The translations under genes were made by a program, and so were the position numbers. The notes under the pieces were generated by a model, which saw only the letters and a program-made list of their open reading frames with translations, was not told the DNA's origin and did no database searches. A stretch of 64,000 nt of DNA from Schistocerca nitens (lineage: Eukaryota > Arthropoda > Insecta > Orthoptera > Acrididae). Shown here one piece after another: positions 31,106-41,319 of this stretch; positions within the stretch are counted from its first letter, which is position 1; every line of letters starts with the position of its first letter. The DNA lies in assembly GCF_023898315.1 (NCBI RefSeq), contig NC_064614.1, forward strand, positions 503,022,109 through 503,086,108. Direction: 5' to 3'.

Positions 31106-31472
31106 CAATTTCTTTCTCGTCGGCACGATGGTACCTACCAGCAGGACAATGCAACTTGTCACACATCTCGCAATGCTTCAAAGAGCATCGGGACGAGTTA
31201 CAGTGCTCACCTGCCCGCCGAACCCCTCAGACTTAAACCCAGTCGAGAATCTGTGGGACCACCTCGATCGTGTTGTTCGCGCCATGAATCCTCGACCGAG
31301 AAACCTAGTCCAGCTGCCCAAGGCAATGGAGTCGGCATGGCTCCACATCCCTGTCGGTACCTTCCAGAACCTGTCCGAACCTATTTCTGTATTTCTCGCA
31401 GCGGTACGCGCTGGAAAAGGTGGCTATTCAGGTTTTTGACAGGTGCCCACGTTAATGTGACTGGACAGTGTA

Positions 31473-32110
31473 ATTCGACAGCTACCATCAGCGTGAAGAC
31501 AATGCAACCGTATGTGTTGCAAGTGCGATGCAGTTTGGAGTTCAGTGTTCCAGCACTGAAGCCGGCTAAAATTACACAAGCCTGGCGCCCATACTGGCCG
31601 GGGAACAAACTTAGTTCGCTGGCCAATTACTACATCGGGTGTTTAGCGGCGTCGCGCGAACTGATTCAGTAATTTGCGTGCAAAAACGAGTTTTTGCATG
31701 TGTGTCATATCGCTACTACACTAACGTGATATCACAGTTTTTCTCGCTTACGTTTCGTAATCTAATAATAAAGCTTGGAGCTGTTAAAATGAACACTCAT
31801 TTTCGGAATACGCAGTAAAATTGCTTTGGCTTCCTACGCAGCAAAAGAACTTTGAAAAAAGAAGATGAAAGGAACTGTTATTCACAACTTTGCAGCGAAC
31901 CGCTGTAGCATGGAAATTTGAGAGGAGAGTAGGGGAAGGACGAAAAGGAAGAGTGGAAAGGGGGGCGGGGAATGTGAACCCACCGTTCGTGTCCTGGCTT
32001 ATTCACCGCGGCTCACCGCGCTGTGTTTTAGGTAGGCCATGGTCTGAGCTAGGTGGCTAGATGATGGGCTATGTGGTGTGTCAGTTACACATGTCGCTCA
32101 GCACATACTT
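31473..32110. other. No recognisable feature
   Basis: This is unnamed sequence with a purine-rich patch (31921-31975). It has no motifs beyond short ORFs. Confidence 0.35.
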
Positions 32111-32121
32111 CCTTCCCGTCG

Positions 32122-32303
32122 GCCGGCCGAAGTGGCCGCGCGGTTAAAGGCGCTGCAGTCTGGAACCGCAATACCGCTACGGTCGCAGGTTCGAATCCTG
32201 CCTCGGGCATGGATGTTTGTGATGTCTAACTAGTTCTGAGTTCTAGGGGACTAATGACCTCAGCAGTTGAGTCCCATAGTGCTCAGAGCCATTTGAATTT
32301 GAA
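32122..32303 (+). mobile_element. tRNA-derived SINE (family 1)
   Basis: Head gaagtggccgcgcggttaaa and B box ggttcgaatcc at 32188-32198 are clear. A perfect 11-bp target duplication, ccttcccgtcg, lies at 32111-32121 and 32304-32314. The tail has a small deletion in the first part of the shared region. Confidence 0.93.
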
Positions 32304-32410
32304 CCTTCCCGTCGTTTGGGCTTAGCTACTTCTTTTTGGTCTCTTTCCCAGCAGTTGGGGTTTATAGCACACTTGCAAAGCGGTTTTCCAATTGGGAACC
32401 AGCCAGTAAG

Positions 32411-32650
32411 GTGGTGCAGTTGGAAGACGCTGGACTTGCATTCAAAAGGACAGCGGTTCGAATCCATTTTCGGGCATCTAAATTTGGAGTTTCCGTGGTT
32501 TCCCAAAATAGTTTAACGCAAATGCTGGGATAGTTGATTTGAAAAGGGCCCGGCTGATTACCTGACACACCCTGCCCTCATTCTAAGAGTATGCTCTGCC
32601 TGCAATGGCCTCATGATTGACAGGTTGTCAAACACCAGTAGTCTTCCTTT
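32411..32650 (+). mobile_element. tRNA-derived SINE (family 3)
   Basis: Landmarks are ggtgcagttggaagacgctg, B box cggttcgaatcc near 32452, gagtttccgtggtttccc, and gaaaagggcccggctgatta. The more complete 3' part resembles that of the copy at 20105. It is diverged but in the right order. Confidence 0.8.
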
Positions 32651-33249
32651 CTTTTCCGGTCTGGAAGGAGGATGCGGCGGGTGAGTCGATTAAATACTCG
32701 GGATGCTATTTAATTTACTCATTAGGACTACTATCGTTAATACTGCAATGATTACGACGATGATGATGGTGATGATGACAATCATCATAGTCATCTTCAT
32801 CTTTCTGACTTACAAGGACATGTTAGGACGTGAGGTGAAACTGTTCCTTCAATCTCTTCAGGGGTTGGCCTAGATGTCATAGGCCGCTGGGCCTGTGGTT
32901 TAAGACTGCTATTAGTATTGATATATTGGACATCTGGTTGACATGCAGTAGCCTTGATCCTGGGAAGCGATGTACATTTAGGTAAATCTCGTTACACGCG
33001 ATACTTACGTTCCGCGGAATCGCTGCGCATACCGAATTCGCGTAAGTCGAGAATCACTTATCTAAAATACGGTGCTTGAGTTCTCGTTTTACCACATATT
33101 AAGTTTAAAATAGCAGCGTGTCTTAGAGTTTTCACCAAAAATAACTATTATCATTTTGATGAAATCCATTGTAATGCAAAATTTATATACTTACAAATTT
33201 AATATTGAATCAAAATAAGTCATTAAAATCATTATCTCATCTCCAATGA
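32651..33249. other. No recognisable feature
   Basis: This contains a GAT/GATGAT simple-repeat patch at 32755-32800. Otherwise it is unnamed. Confidence 0.35.
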
Positions 33250-33285
33250 ACTCTCAGCATGATCTCATCACAGCCCTTTTTTGTC

Positions 33286-35785
33286 CTAGGATTTTGAGAG
33301 TGGTAGATAATAAGGGGTTTTAACCTGCAATCCACTGTAGCATTTCTTCCATAAAGAAGGCTGCAGGGAGAGAGCAGGATTCCAAGCTGAGTTCAAACAA
33401 AAACCTCCATCCCCGTTTACGAGGTTGCTCGCTAATTTAATCTCAACAGCCTCCTTAATAACACTGTCCCAATAGCTGGACGTGCATGCCAATAGCTCGG
33501 TATTGTTATATAACATAGGGTGACCAGTATCCAAACACTATTCGGCAATAGCAGATCTACTTGGCTGCTGTAATCGTGTGTGCCGTTTATGCTCAGTACT
33601 TAGGTCCTCCACGGTCCTGATAGTCTGACCAATATATGCCATGCCACAGCTGCAACGAATGCGATATACACTTGCCTTACGCAAACAAAAGATCATTCTT
33701 AACAAAGCACAAGAGCACTCTAATTTTAGATGGAGGTCGGAAAACACATTTCGCATTGTTTTTCCGCAAACTACGACCGATCTTGGAAGTGCTTCCTACG
33801 TAAGGCAAAAAGGCAGTAGACTTAGGTGTCGACTCAGTATTATCATAAATCACCCGATGCACAGTTGGTTGATAGCACAACGCACGTTAAATCTGTCTTT
33901 CACTATAACCATTTTGATGAAATGTAGCTTCAAGATGGGCCAGCTCAGCTCGTAAAGTCTCAGTGTCGGAAATGACATGCGCCCTGTGTACCAAAGTACG
34001 AAGTACCCCTTCATGCCGAGCCGGATGGTGACAACTATCAACCTGTAAATAAAGGCCAGTGTGAGTAAGTTTCCTGTAGACTGCATGTCCCAATGATCCA
34101 TCAACTTTCCTCCTAACCAAAACGTCAAGAAAGGGAAGGTAACCATCCTCTTCCATCTCCATCGTAAAACGAATGTTTCGGTGGATCAAGTTCAAATGTT
34201 CTGAAAAGAAATTCAAATTCTCCCTACCATGAGGCCAAACAACAAAAGTATCATCAACATATCTGAAGAAACAGGTGGATTTCAAAGGCGCCGACTCCAA
34301 TGAACGTTCCTCGAAGTCTTCCATAAACAAATTTGCAGTAACAGGAGACAACGGACTACCCATCACAACTCCATCTGTCTGCTCGAAATACTGCTCACTG
34401 AATAAAAAGGAAGTGGATGTTAACACATGCCGAAAGAGATTAGTTAATTCAACACCAAACCCAACCTCAGTTAACTGCAACAAATCAAACAGAGGAACAC
34501 GAGTGAAGAGAGAAATCACGTCAAGACTTACTAAAATATCAGAGTCATTCAACCACATTCGCTCCGAACGACGTAAGAAATCGTCTAAGTTCCAGATATG
34601 ATGTTCATACCGACCAACTTGTGGACTTAACAGAGAGGCAGATACTTGGCTACACGGTATGTCGGAGCGCCGATATTGCTCACTATAGGACGGAAAGCAA
34701 CCCCTTCCTTGTGTACCTTCGGAAGGCATGACAACCTAGGGGGAACAACACTATAGGTGTTAAGATTCTTGATAGTGTCCTGCGACAAACCCCTTTTCTT
34801 CAGGAGGCTTTTGGTCTTTCTCTCAACACTTTTCGTGGGGTCGGTATCGATTCTGCGATACGCTTATTCAGATAATAAACATTGCATCTTTTTACGTAAT
34901 CCTGTTTGTGTAAAACAGCGGTGGTGTCGCCCTTGTCCACGGGTAAAATAACAATATCGAGATCAACTTCGAGAGAGCGTAAAGCGGCCCTCTCTGGTGC
35001 TGTTACATTACTCTTGGGTGGAAGAGCCCTAGTCAACACGCGGCATGCATCTCTCCTAACCTCCTCTGTAGCGTCAGGAGGTAGTCTGCAAACTGCCTGT
35101 TCAATTGAACTAATAAAATCAACTACCGGCAAACTTTTCTGTGTGGGTGCAAAATTTAAACCCTTCCCTAGCACGGTTAAGGTTGCGTCGTCAAAAGATT
35201 TTTCTGTGCGATTCATCACAGAACTTCGTGATATAAAATCAGGCTCCGAGCGATGGAAACGTTCAAACTTTGGGAAGTTGGAAATTTGTTGTAAGATCTT
35301 ATGGGACCAAACTGTTTAGGTCATCGATCCCTAAGCCTACTCACTGCTTAATGTAACTTAATCTAACTTATGCTAAGGACAACACACACACTCGTGCCCG
35401 AGGAAGGACTCGAACCTCCGACGGTGGAAGCCGTAAGGACCGTGACGAGACGCCTGAGACAGCGCGGCTACCCCGTGTGGAGTTCAAACTTTGCCAAATG
35501 CAGAGCAGTAACAGAATTGTATTCCCAATCAGCTTGAGTCCATGAGGCACCTTTCAACCAATTCCAGGTGAAATAAGACAATTTCGAAGCAACCATTAAA
35601 TGGAAACGAAACAATTCTTTGAGAACAGAATCCAAACGTCGACGAGTAAAACGAATCCTTTCACGCACAAGAGCCAAGCCAGCACGTAGCTTGATGCGAT
35701 TGGCGGCAGGAGAATTAATATGGTGCACAATTTTGACAAATGTTGGGACACAATTTTCATCACGACACCTCAATAAAGACGACAA
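33286..35785 (-). pseudogene. PLE reverse transcriptase with GIY-YIG endonuclease, frameshifted
   Basis: N-terminal region: KLRAGLALVRERIRF at 35640-35690 and, beyond the SINE, VDLDIVILPVDKGDTTAVLH at 34920-34985. The RT core lies in the ORF at 33887-34729: SDILVSLDVISLFTRVPL (motif A), GVVMGSPLSPVTANLFME, FFRYVDDTFVVWPHG (catalytic YVDD intact) and GYLPFLDVLVRRK. A GIY-YIG nuclease sits at about 33560-33670, with VYRIRCSCGMAYIG and TEHKRHTRL. The C-terminal part, YWDSVIKEAVEIKLASNL and CLNSAWNPALSLQPS, follows at 33330-33490. At least three frame changes separate the pieces. The domain set is complete, so the copy is fairly young for a PLE, but it cannot make the whole protein. Confidence 0.88.
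35273..35481 (-). mobile_element. tRNA-derived SINE (family 2), inserted in the PLE
   Basis: The reversed tail ggaaatttgttgtaagatct and the inverted head (gcgcggctaccccgtgtgg at the right end) are clear. The inverted B box ggactcgaacctcc lies near 35406. A perfect 12-bp target duplication, gttcaaactttg, is at 35261-35272 and 35482-35493. Confidence 0.94.
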
Positions 35786-35904
35786 AGCACATTACATTCT
35801 AATTCGACAGCTACGGAGTTTATCCAACATTCGTAAACACAGGTACATTTTCTCCCTGCAGAGGTAAACAATGTGAGACCTGAGTTTCTCTTAGAGTATA
35901 CAAT

Positions 35905-36152
35905 TTTCAAACAACTTCAGCCAGGTAATATTTATAGCAACCGCCGATATTTCGGTGGGAGAACACCCCGCAATTTTCAAGGCACAAACTGCAACGGACA
36001 GGCGATGTTCAGGCAATTCAAAACCTTGGTACATCGCTTGTGCGTTTGTGCGTTGCAGTTTGTGTCTTGAAAATGGCGCAGTGTACTCCCGCCGAAATAT
36101 CGGCGGTCGCTTTAAATATTACCTGGCTGAATTCCCTTAAGTTGTTTGGAAA
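35905..36152. repeat. Foldback beside the PLE 5' end
   Basis: The left arm (35905-35995) holds cagccaggtaatatttatag, ccgccgatatttcggtggg, aattttcaaggcacaaactg. The right arm (36051-36152) is its diverged reverse complement, and the similarity runs almost to the centre. Within each arm, ccgccgatatttcggcggg is itself nearly palindromic. The position suggests PLE terminal DNA, but it could be an independent MITE. Confidence 0.75.
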
Positions 36153-37080
36153 CAGGTAATCATTGAACACGTGCCACCGGTACAATTAACCTGACAATAT
36201 GTGTGGTGGATAGCTCCAAACTCCTAGCTAATATGAAACTACGATTCACGTCTCGACAAACACGACAGAAGATGTGCTTGAGATGTGCAACGCATTACTG
36301 ATTCCGCGTCCTTGTAACTAAAATCGCGTATATGCGAAAACGCGGATAGCAAATCAGAGTAGAACGGGGTCTACCTGTATTTCAACACTGGTTGCACTGC
36401 AGGTTGCAGGAAGATACCGTAATTTCTTTTTCTCTCCCACTTTGTGCAGCCTACTGTTCGACGCATTAACTTCATCTCAATCATTATTGTACAGTCGTCG
36501 AATCTACGTTAGCTAGGTAGCGCTGTCAAAATAAATGTTATACGGTAATTCCCTATATTTTCAATTAGGTAACAGTAATAAGTGTGAGCATCTTTCGTGG
36601 AAATTTGTACACAATCACAAGGAGTTTGGAGTTACGGAAAACCCGTATTGTCAGGTTACGTGTAGCAGTGGTAGTGGTTTAATGAGTGCCAGTTTGTTTT
36701 CGTAAGTGCGGAACTATTACTGAATGCCGTAAACTATGCTGGAAACTGCCGGCATCCACCTTTCATCGATGAGTCTCCGACAAATGCGGGAGATCTGAAC
36801 TCACACATAGTTTTCGTTGGTGGATACAGCGACAAAAGAATTGTCTGACTGACGGACAAATTCATTAAGAAAGTCAGAATTAAAATTTTATAGATACGGA
36901 GGCCGTTAGAACAGGAAAAGTAAGGCAGTTATACCTTTTTGAAGAAACCAAGGCATTCGCTGCACTGCTTTATAGAAATCAAAGAAAAATTTGAGCCAGG
37001 ACGATCACATTATGATTCAATGTCTGCTTCATTCATTTCATCTTCCTCTCAATCCCTATCAACCCTTACTAACGTTATAC
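36153..37080. other. No recognisable feature
   Basis: This is unnamed A+T-rich sequence without useful ORFs. Confidence 0.35.
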
Positions 37081-37475
37081 TTATATGGATATGGTGTCTG
37101 TTCTTTCGGACAAGTCCGAAAGAACAGACACCATATCCATATAAATATATAGTTCTGGCAATATCGGCCATGACCTTCCTCTTCTGTGCGGATGCACACA
37201 TATTACCCGAACTCTTACGGGACTTGGTAAGAATGTCTTCCATGAGTGTGTTAGGTAGCGACACTACGTATGTAGTGTGTGGGCATATAAGGTAAGAATG
37301 TGGGTCTCGCGGGAGGCGTGCACGAGATAGTCCCTGCAGTCTCACTATCCTCTGTGGCGTCGGTGGCTCAGATAGATAGAGCGTCTGCCATGTAAGCAGG
37401 ATATTCCGGGTTCGAGTCCCGGTCGGGCCACAAATTTTCACCTGTCCCCGTTGATATATATCAACGCCCGTCAGC
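37081..37475 (+). repeat. tRNA-bearing repeat with a perfect palindrome at its 5' end
   Basis: This is a third copy of the repeat in the head-to-head block at 28.2-29.0 kb. It starts with a perfect inverted repeat: 31-base arms (37081-37111 and 37114-37144) around two bases, with the core ctgttctttcggac. It continues through cgaactcttacgggacttgg and gaatgtgggtctcgcgggag to a tRNA-like module (37363-37430), and ends near cacctgtccccgttgatata. It is a candidate tRNA-related SINE with an unusual hairpin head. Confidence 0.8.
37363..37430 (+). repeat. tRNA-like module of the repeat
   Basis: It has the D arm ggctcagatagatagagcgt and the B box gggttcgagtcccgg. The anticodon loop is catgtaa, as in the plus copy at 28799. 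It is diverged enough not to be a working tRNA gene. Confidence 0.75.
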
Positions 37476-37914
37476 AGATGAAGGTATTAATATATAATTC
37501 TAATTCCTACTAACGTTGGTTAAACTACTGCGCCATCTAGTTCACCCCATCCTAACATCATAAATTAGCGAGGAAGGACTTATCGTCTGTTACGTTAAGA
37601 TAGCAATGCGTTAGTTTGCTGCCGATTGCTACTGTTTCTGTTCTCAACGATATCCTGATTCCTTTTTAATTGGTTCCATTACTTGCGTATTTTCAGATTA
37701 CCATTATTTACGCCTCGCTCTCATTTCAACACTACATTAAATACACAATCTGGAATTGCTACTTGTGTCCGCGACTCGATAACAGAAAAAATGTCTGTAT
37801 ATCAACCCCAAAAAGAGTGGAAGAGTTATTCTCGTTGTTTCGCGGCGAAACGTGGAATTGCGTTGATAGCGGCGGATTTGTCCGGCTGCCGCCGCTGGCC
37901 GCTGTTCCACTGCC

Positions 37915-38265
37915 GTGAATCAGGCAACTGTTCGCGATTACCTAAGCCCTGTGCAGCGACCGATGCCGGCGGACGAATTGCCGACGCTAATGGAGAATTT
38001 ACAACGGATGAGCGCGCTCTGTTCTGTGCGCGCCAGCAAAGAGTCGGCCTCTCCCGCCGTGTTATTAGGGGATCCGGTGTACACAGCGTGGGCGGAACTG
38101 CCGGGGGATTGCTCTGCGATCAGGGCGCGGCATCGGGGCTCGTGCGTCAAGTTGGAACCAATTATTGTATGGCAAAACTGCACTCGTTTCGCATGCGTTG
38201 AACTGAAGAACGCGCTGATTTTAAGTACGCCCGATTCGCTACTTCGTCGTACCCATCGTGTTTGA
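37915..38265 (+). CDS. Unidentified ORF in a G+C-rich patch
   Basis: This 116-codon ORF opens MNQATVRDYLSPVQRPMP. It overlaps a 172-codon ORF (37683-38201) in another frame, and both lie in a G+C-rich island of about 400 bp. I recognise no domain, membrane segment or transposon motif. It may be chance coding, which is more likely in G+C-rich DNA, or a fragment of an unknown repeat. There is no splice or promoter evidence. Confidence 0.2.
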   Translation: MNQATVRDYLSPVQRPMPADELPTLMENLQRMSALCSVRASKESASPAVLLGDPVYTAWAELPGDCSAIRARHRGSCVKLEPIIVWQNCTRFACVELKNALILSTPDSLLRRTHRV

Positions 38266-38283
38266 TAGTTGAAGGACCTGCGT

Positions 38284-38844
38284 GGTTGTTGTTGTAGTGG
38301 TCTTCAGTCCAGAGACTCGTTTGATGCAGCTCTCCATGCTACCCTGTCCTGTGCAAGCTTCCTCATCTCGAAGTACCAACTGCAACCTACATCCTTCTCA
38401 ATCTGCTTAGTGTATTCACCTCTTGGTCTCCCTCTACGATTTTTACTCCCCACGCTGCCCTCCAATATTAAATTGGTGAGCACTTGATGCCTCAGAACAT
38501 GTCCTACCAACCCATCCCTTCTTCTAGTCGAGTTGTGCCACAAATTCCTCTTCTCCCCAATTCTATTCAGTACCACCTCATTAGTTACGTTATCTATCCA
38601 TCTAATCTTCAGCATTCTTCTTGTCTAAACTGTTTACCGTCCATGTTTCACTACCATTCATGGCTACACTCCATACAAATACTTTCAGAAAAGACCTCCT
38701 AACATTTAAATCTATACTCGATGTCAACAAATTTCTTTTCTTCAGAAACGCTCTCCTTGCCATTTCCAGTCTACATTTTATATCCTCTCTACTTCGACCA
38801 TCATCAGTTATTTTGCTCCCCAGATAGCAAAACTCATCTACTAC
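38284..38844 (-). mobile_element. RTE-type LINE 3' fragment (copy 3)
   Basis: The plus strand starts with the inverted tail (ggttgttgttgtagtggtct). The minus-strand ORF 38304-38615 reads MLKIRWIDNVTNEVVLNRIG and further C-terminal residues of the copy-1 protein. The fragment is 5'-truncated near the codons for FCYLGS. A deletion of about 37 bp lies near 38621 relative to copy 1. Confidence 0.9.
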
Positions 38845-39191
38845 CTTGTTGTTGTTGTGGCCTTCAGTCCTGAGACTGGTTTGATGCAGCTCTCCATGCT
38901 ACTCTATCCTGTGCAAGCTTCTTCATCTCCCAGTACGTACTGCAGCCTTCTGAATCTGCTTAGTGTACTCATCTCTTGGTCTCCCTCTACGATTTTTATC
39001 CTCCACGCTGCTGGAATGGTGATCTCTTGATGCCTCAGAATATGCCCTACCAACCGTTCCCTTCTTCTAGTCAAGTTGTGCCACAAACTCCTCTTCTACC
39101 CAATCCTATTCAGTACCTCCTCATTAGATATGTGATCTAGGCCATCTAATCTTCAGCATTCTTCCGTAACACCACATTTCGAAAGCTTCTG
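38845..39191 (-). mobile_element. RTE-type LINE 3' fragment (copy 4), directly adjacent
   Basis: A second inverted tail (ttgttgttgttgtggccttc) begins exactly where copy 3 stops. The fragment covers about the last 100 codons and is 5'-truncated near gaaagcttctgcg. Both fragments have the same orientation, so two separate truncated insertions landed at one point, or one was duplicated. Confidence 0.88.
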
Positions 39192-39480
39192 CGTGGTATA
39201 CCTGGATTTCTGGGAGGGGTTCTATACTGTTGACAGTTTAAAAATGTCAGTGCATTCAAAAAAGTTTCTCAAATATGTAATGGGCTGGCATACTTCTTGA
39301 ATGACAAAAACGATTGTTCTCCGGGATTATAATTGTTCAAAAGCGTCAGAGGTCGTCGCGGATGCTACTGACACAAATTTGTTGCAGGACAACTCCGTTT
39401 TCCACTCTGTTACAGAATCTCTGTTATCTACGTCTAAGCAACTGATGTCAGATGTCAGCTATATTGAAGAGCATTTTGTA

Positions 39481-40733
39481 GACTGAAGCGCCACAGAAAC
39501 TAGTATAGGCATCAAATAATACATACGTATGCAGCAGAATACGGCGCTGCGATCGGCAACGCCTATGTAAGACAACAAGTGTCTGGCGCAGTTATTACAT
39601 CGATTACTACTGCTACAGTGGCAGATTATCAAGATCTAAGTGAGTCTGAAAGTGGTGGTATAGTCGGCGTATGAACGACGGGACACGCCACATCCGAAGT
39701 AGCGGTGAAGTGGGGATTTTCCCATACGACCATTTCAGGAGTGTAAAATGAATATCAGGAATACGGCAAAACATCAAATATCCGACATCGCTGCAGCCGG
39801 AAAAATATCCTGCAAGAACGGGACCAATGACAACTGAAGGGAATCGTTCAGCTTGACAGAGGTGGAAACCTTCCGAAAATTTCTGCAGATTTCAATGCTG
39901 GGCAATCAACAAGTGTCAGCGTCCGAAACATTCAACGAAACATCATCGATATGAGCATCCGGAGCGGAAGGCCCACTCGTGTACCCTTGATGACTGCACG
40001 ACACAAAGCTTTAAGGCTCTCCTGGGCTCGTCAACACCGACATTGGGCTGTTGATGACTGCGAATATGTTGACTGGTCGGACGAGTCTCATTTCAAATTG
40101 TACCGAGTGGAAGGAAGTGTATCAGTATGGAGGCAACCTCATGAATCCATGGATACTGCATGTCAGCAGGAGACTGTTAAAGGTGGTGGAGGCTCTGTAA
40201 TGGTGTGGAGCGTGTGGAGTTGTTGTGATGTGAGACCCCTGATATGTCTAGATACGACTCTGACAGGTGATACTTACGCAAGCACCCTGTCTAATCACCT
40301 GCATCCATTCATGTCCGTTGTGCATTATGACGGACTTTGGAAAATCCAGCAGGACAATGCGACCCTTCACACGTCCAGAATTGCTACAGAGTGGCTCCAG
40401 TAACAGTCTTCTGAATTTAAAAACTTCCGCTGAACACCAAACTCCCCAAACATGAACATTATTGAGTATATCTGGGAACCCTTACAATGTGCTTTTCAGA
40501 CGATATCTTCAACCCTCGTACTCTTACGGACTTATGGACAGCCCTGCAGGATTCATGGTGTCAGTTCCCTCCAGTACTACTTCAGACATTGGTCGAATCC
40601 CTGCCGTTGAGCGCCCATAAACCCCAACATACACACTCGAATCCCTGCCAAGTCATATTGCGGCACTTATGCTTGCTCGCGGGGACCCTGCATGATATTA
40701 GGCAAGTGTACCAGGTTCTTTGGCTCTTCTGTG
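39481..40733 (+). mobile_element. Tc1-like DNA transposon (type C), full length
   Basis: Terminal inverted repeats (gactgaagcgccacagaaac at left; ggttctttggctcttctgtg at right) are flanked by TA at 39479-39480 and 40734-40735. At 1253 bp it is a complete but mutated copy. I recognise the family as abundant in locust DNA. Confidence 0.92.
39640..40700 (+). pseudogene. Tc1-like transposase (type C), broken
   Basis: The N-terminal helix-turn-helix part is out of frame upstream (39640-39950). The open stretch 39951-40403 starts inside the linker SIRSGRPTRVPLMTAR and contains YVDWSDESHFKLYRVEG (first catalytic Asp). It goes on to GGGGSVMVWSVW and IQQDNATLHTSRIATEWLQ (second Asp), then a stop. The Glu region reads PNSPNMNIIEYIW in the continuing frame after one more stop near 40430. 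The catalytic residues are all visible but the frame is not intact. Confidence 0.85.
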
Positions 40734-40811
40734 TATGTCCATCCTTGTGCCAGTAGGTCTGGGGGACTACGGCCGTTCACTGTTGTAAGATAATGAAACG
40801 CCTACAGCCTT

Positions 40812-41097
40812 CCTTATGTCGTGTTATTTATTGTGTATCTATCAGTTTCGGAGCTTCAATGCACCATCTTCAGGCCTTAGTTGATGCTGATGGGGTTATC
40901 ACGAGCCATATATACGATGCATCAGTTGATGGTTGGAGAGACGATATCGCAATTGCAAGTAGCCTGCGTAAACCAGTTGTTGGCCACTGATGCATCGTAA
41001 TATGGATCGTGACAACTCCTTCATCATTAACTAAGGCCTGAAGATGGTGCACTGAAGCGCCGAAACTGTTAGCTACACAGTAATCGACAACATAAGG
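40812..41097. repeat. Foldback element
   Basis: The left arm from 40812 (ccttatgtcgtgttatttat, gtttcggagcttcaatgcac, catcttcaggccttagttga) is matched by the reverse complement ending at 41097. The arms span about 110-120 bp each around a short centre with gatatcgcaattgc. It lies 80 bp beyond the Tc1-like element and has no ORF. Confidence 0.8.
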
Positions 41098-41319
41098 ACG
41101 GCTGTAGATGATTCGTTTTCTTACAATATTCAAGTGCGTACTCCTACACTCCGGAAGTTACACCGTTGTCCTTTGTTGGTATATAAAATTGCACATCTGC
41201 CATTTTAATATTTAACCATTGTCGTAGCAGTCATAAACGAGAGCAACGGCCTATATTCGACAGAACTTTTCGGCAATGGCGTTGTTTTCAAGCCTTCCAT
41301 ATTAAAATGACTGATATAC

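Larger units (their letters stand above)
29100..31440 (+). pseudogene. Tc1-like transposase of type A element, split by type B Tc1
   Basis: Before the inner transposon, the plus strand gives SNDWRRVAFS followed by a YES in place of DES (first catalytic site) at 29479-29525. A region like ILEGTLNQQEYL follows near 29650-29690. After it, from 31106, come RRHDGTYQQDNATCHTSRNA with the second Asp, a frameshift, then NPVENLWDHLDRVVRAMNP with the catalytic Glu. The end is ESAWLHIPVGTFQNL and AAVRAGKGGYSGF. Residues flanking the insertion join in register, so this was one gene. Stops and frameshifts make it inactive. Confidence 0.82.
28189..31470 (+). mobile_element. Tc1-like transposon (type A), host of two later insertions
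   Basis: Diverged terminal inverted repeats (cacggtccaatgacgttaat at left; cacgttaatgtgactggaca then gtg at right) are flanked by TA at 28187-28188 and 31471-31472. Removing a head-to-head repeat block (28215-29029) and a complete Tc1 (29722-31105) leaves about 1.1 kb, consistent with a Tc1-size element with some deletions. The left terminal repeat matches at only about 20 of 27 positions, so that boundary is less certain than the right one. Confidence 0.7.
33250..35870 (-). mobile_element. Penelope-like retroelement, nearly complete
   Basis: Coding pieces cover the whole PLE protein on the minus strand, from its N terminus near 35785 to its C terminus near 33286. A family-2 SINE (35273-35481) interrupts the N-terminal part. 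A foldback lies directly upstream at 35905-36152 and may be part of the element's terminal structure. PLEs copy themselves with a telomerase-like RT fused to a GIY-YIG nuclease, and the canonical kind carries terminal repeats that can be rearranged. Confidence 0.85.

Noticed and set aside
37683..38201. 172-codon ORF as a gene
   Set aside because: It overlaps another ORF in a different frame in G+C-rich DNA. Without homology or transcripts there is no reason to prefer it.
40812..41097. Hammerhead-ribozyme-like motif in the right arm (ctgaaga ... gcgccgaaac)
   Set aside because: The CUGANGA and GAAA cores are present and a short stem can form between them, but I cannot find the matching stem I strand and a proper cleavage triplet. 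It does not fold as a full hammerhead by hand.
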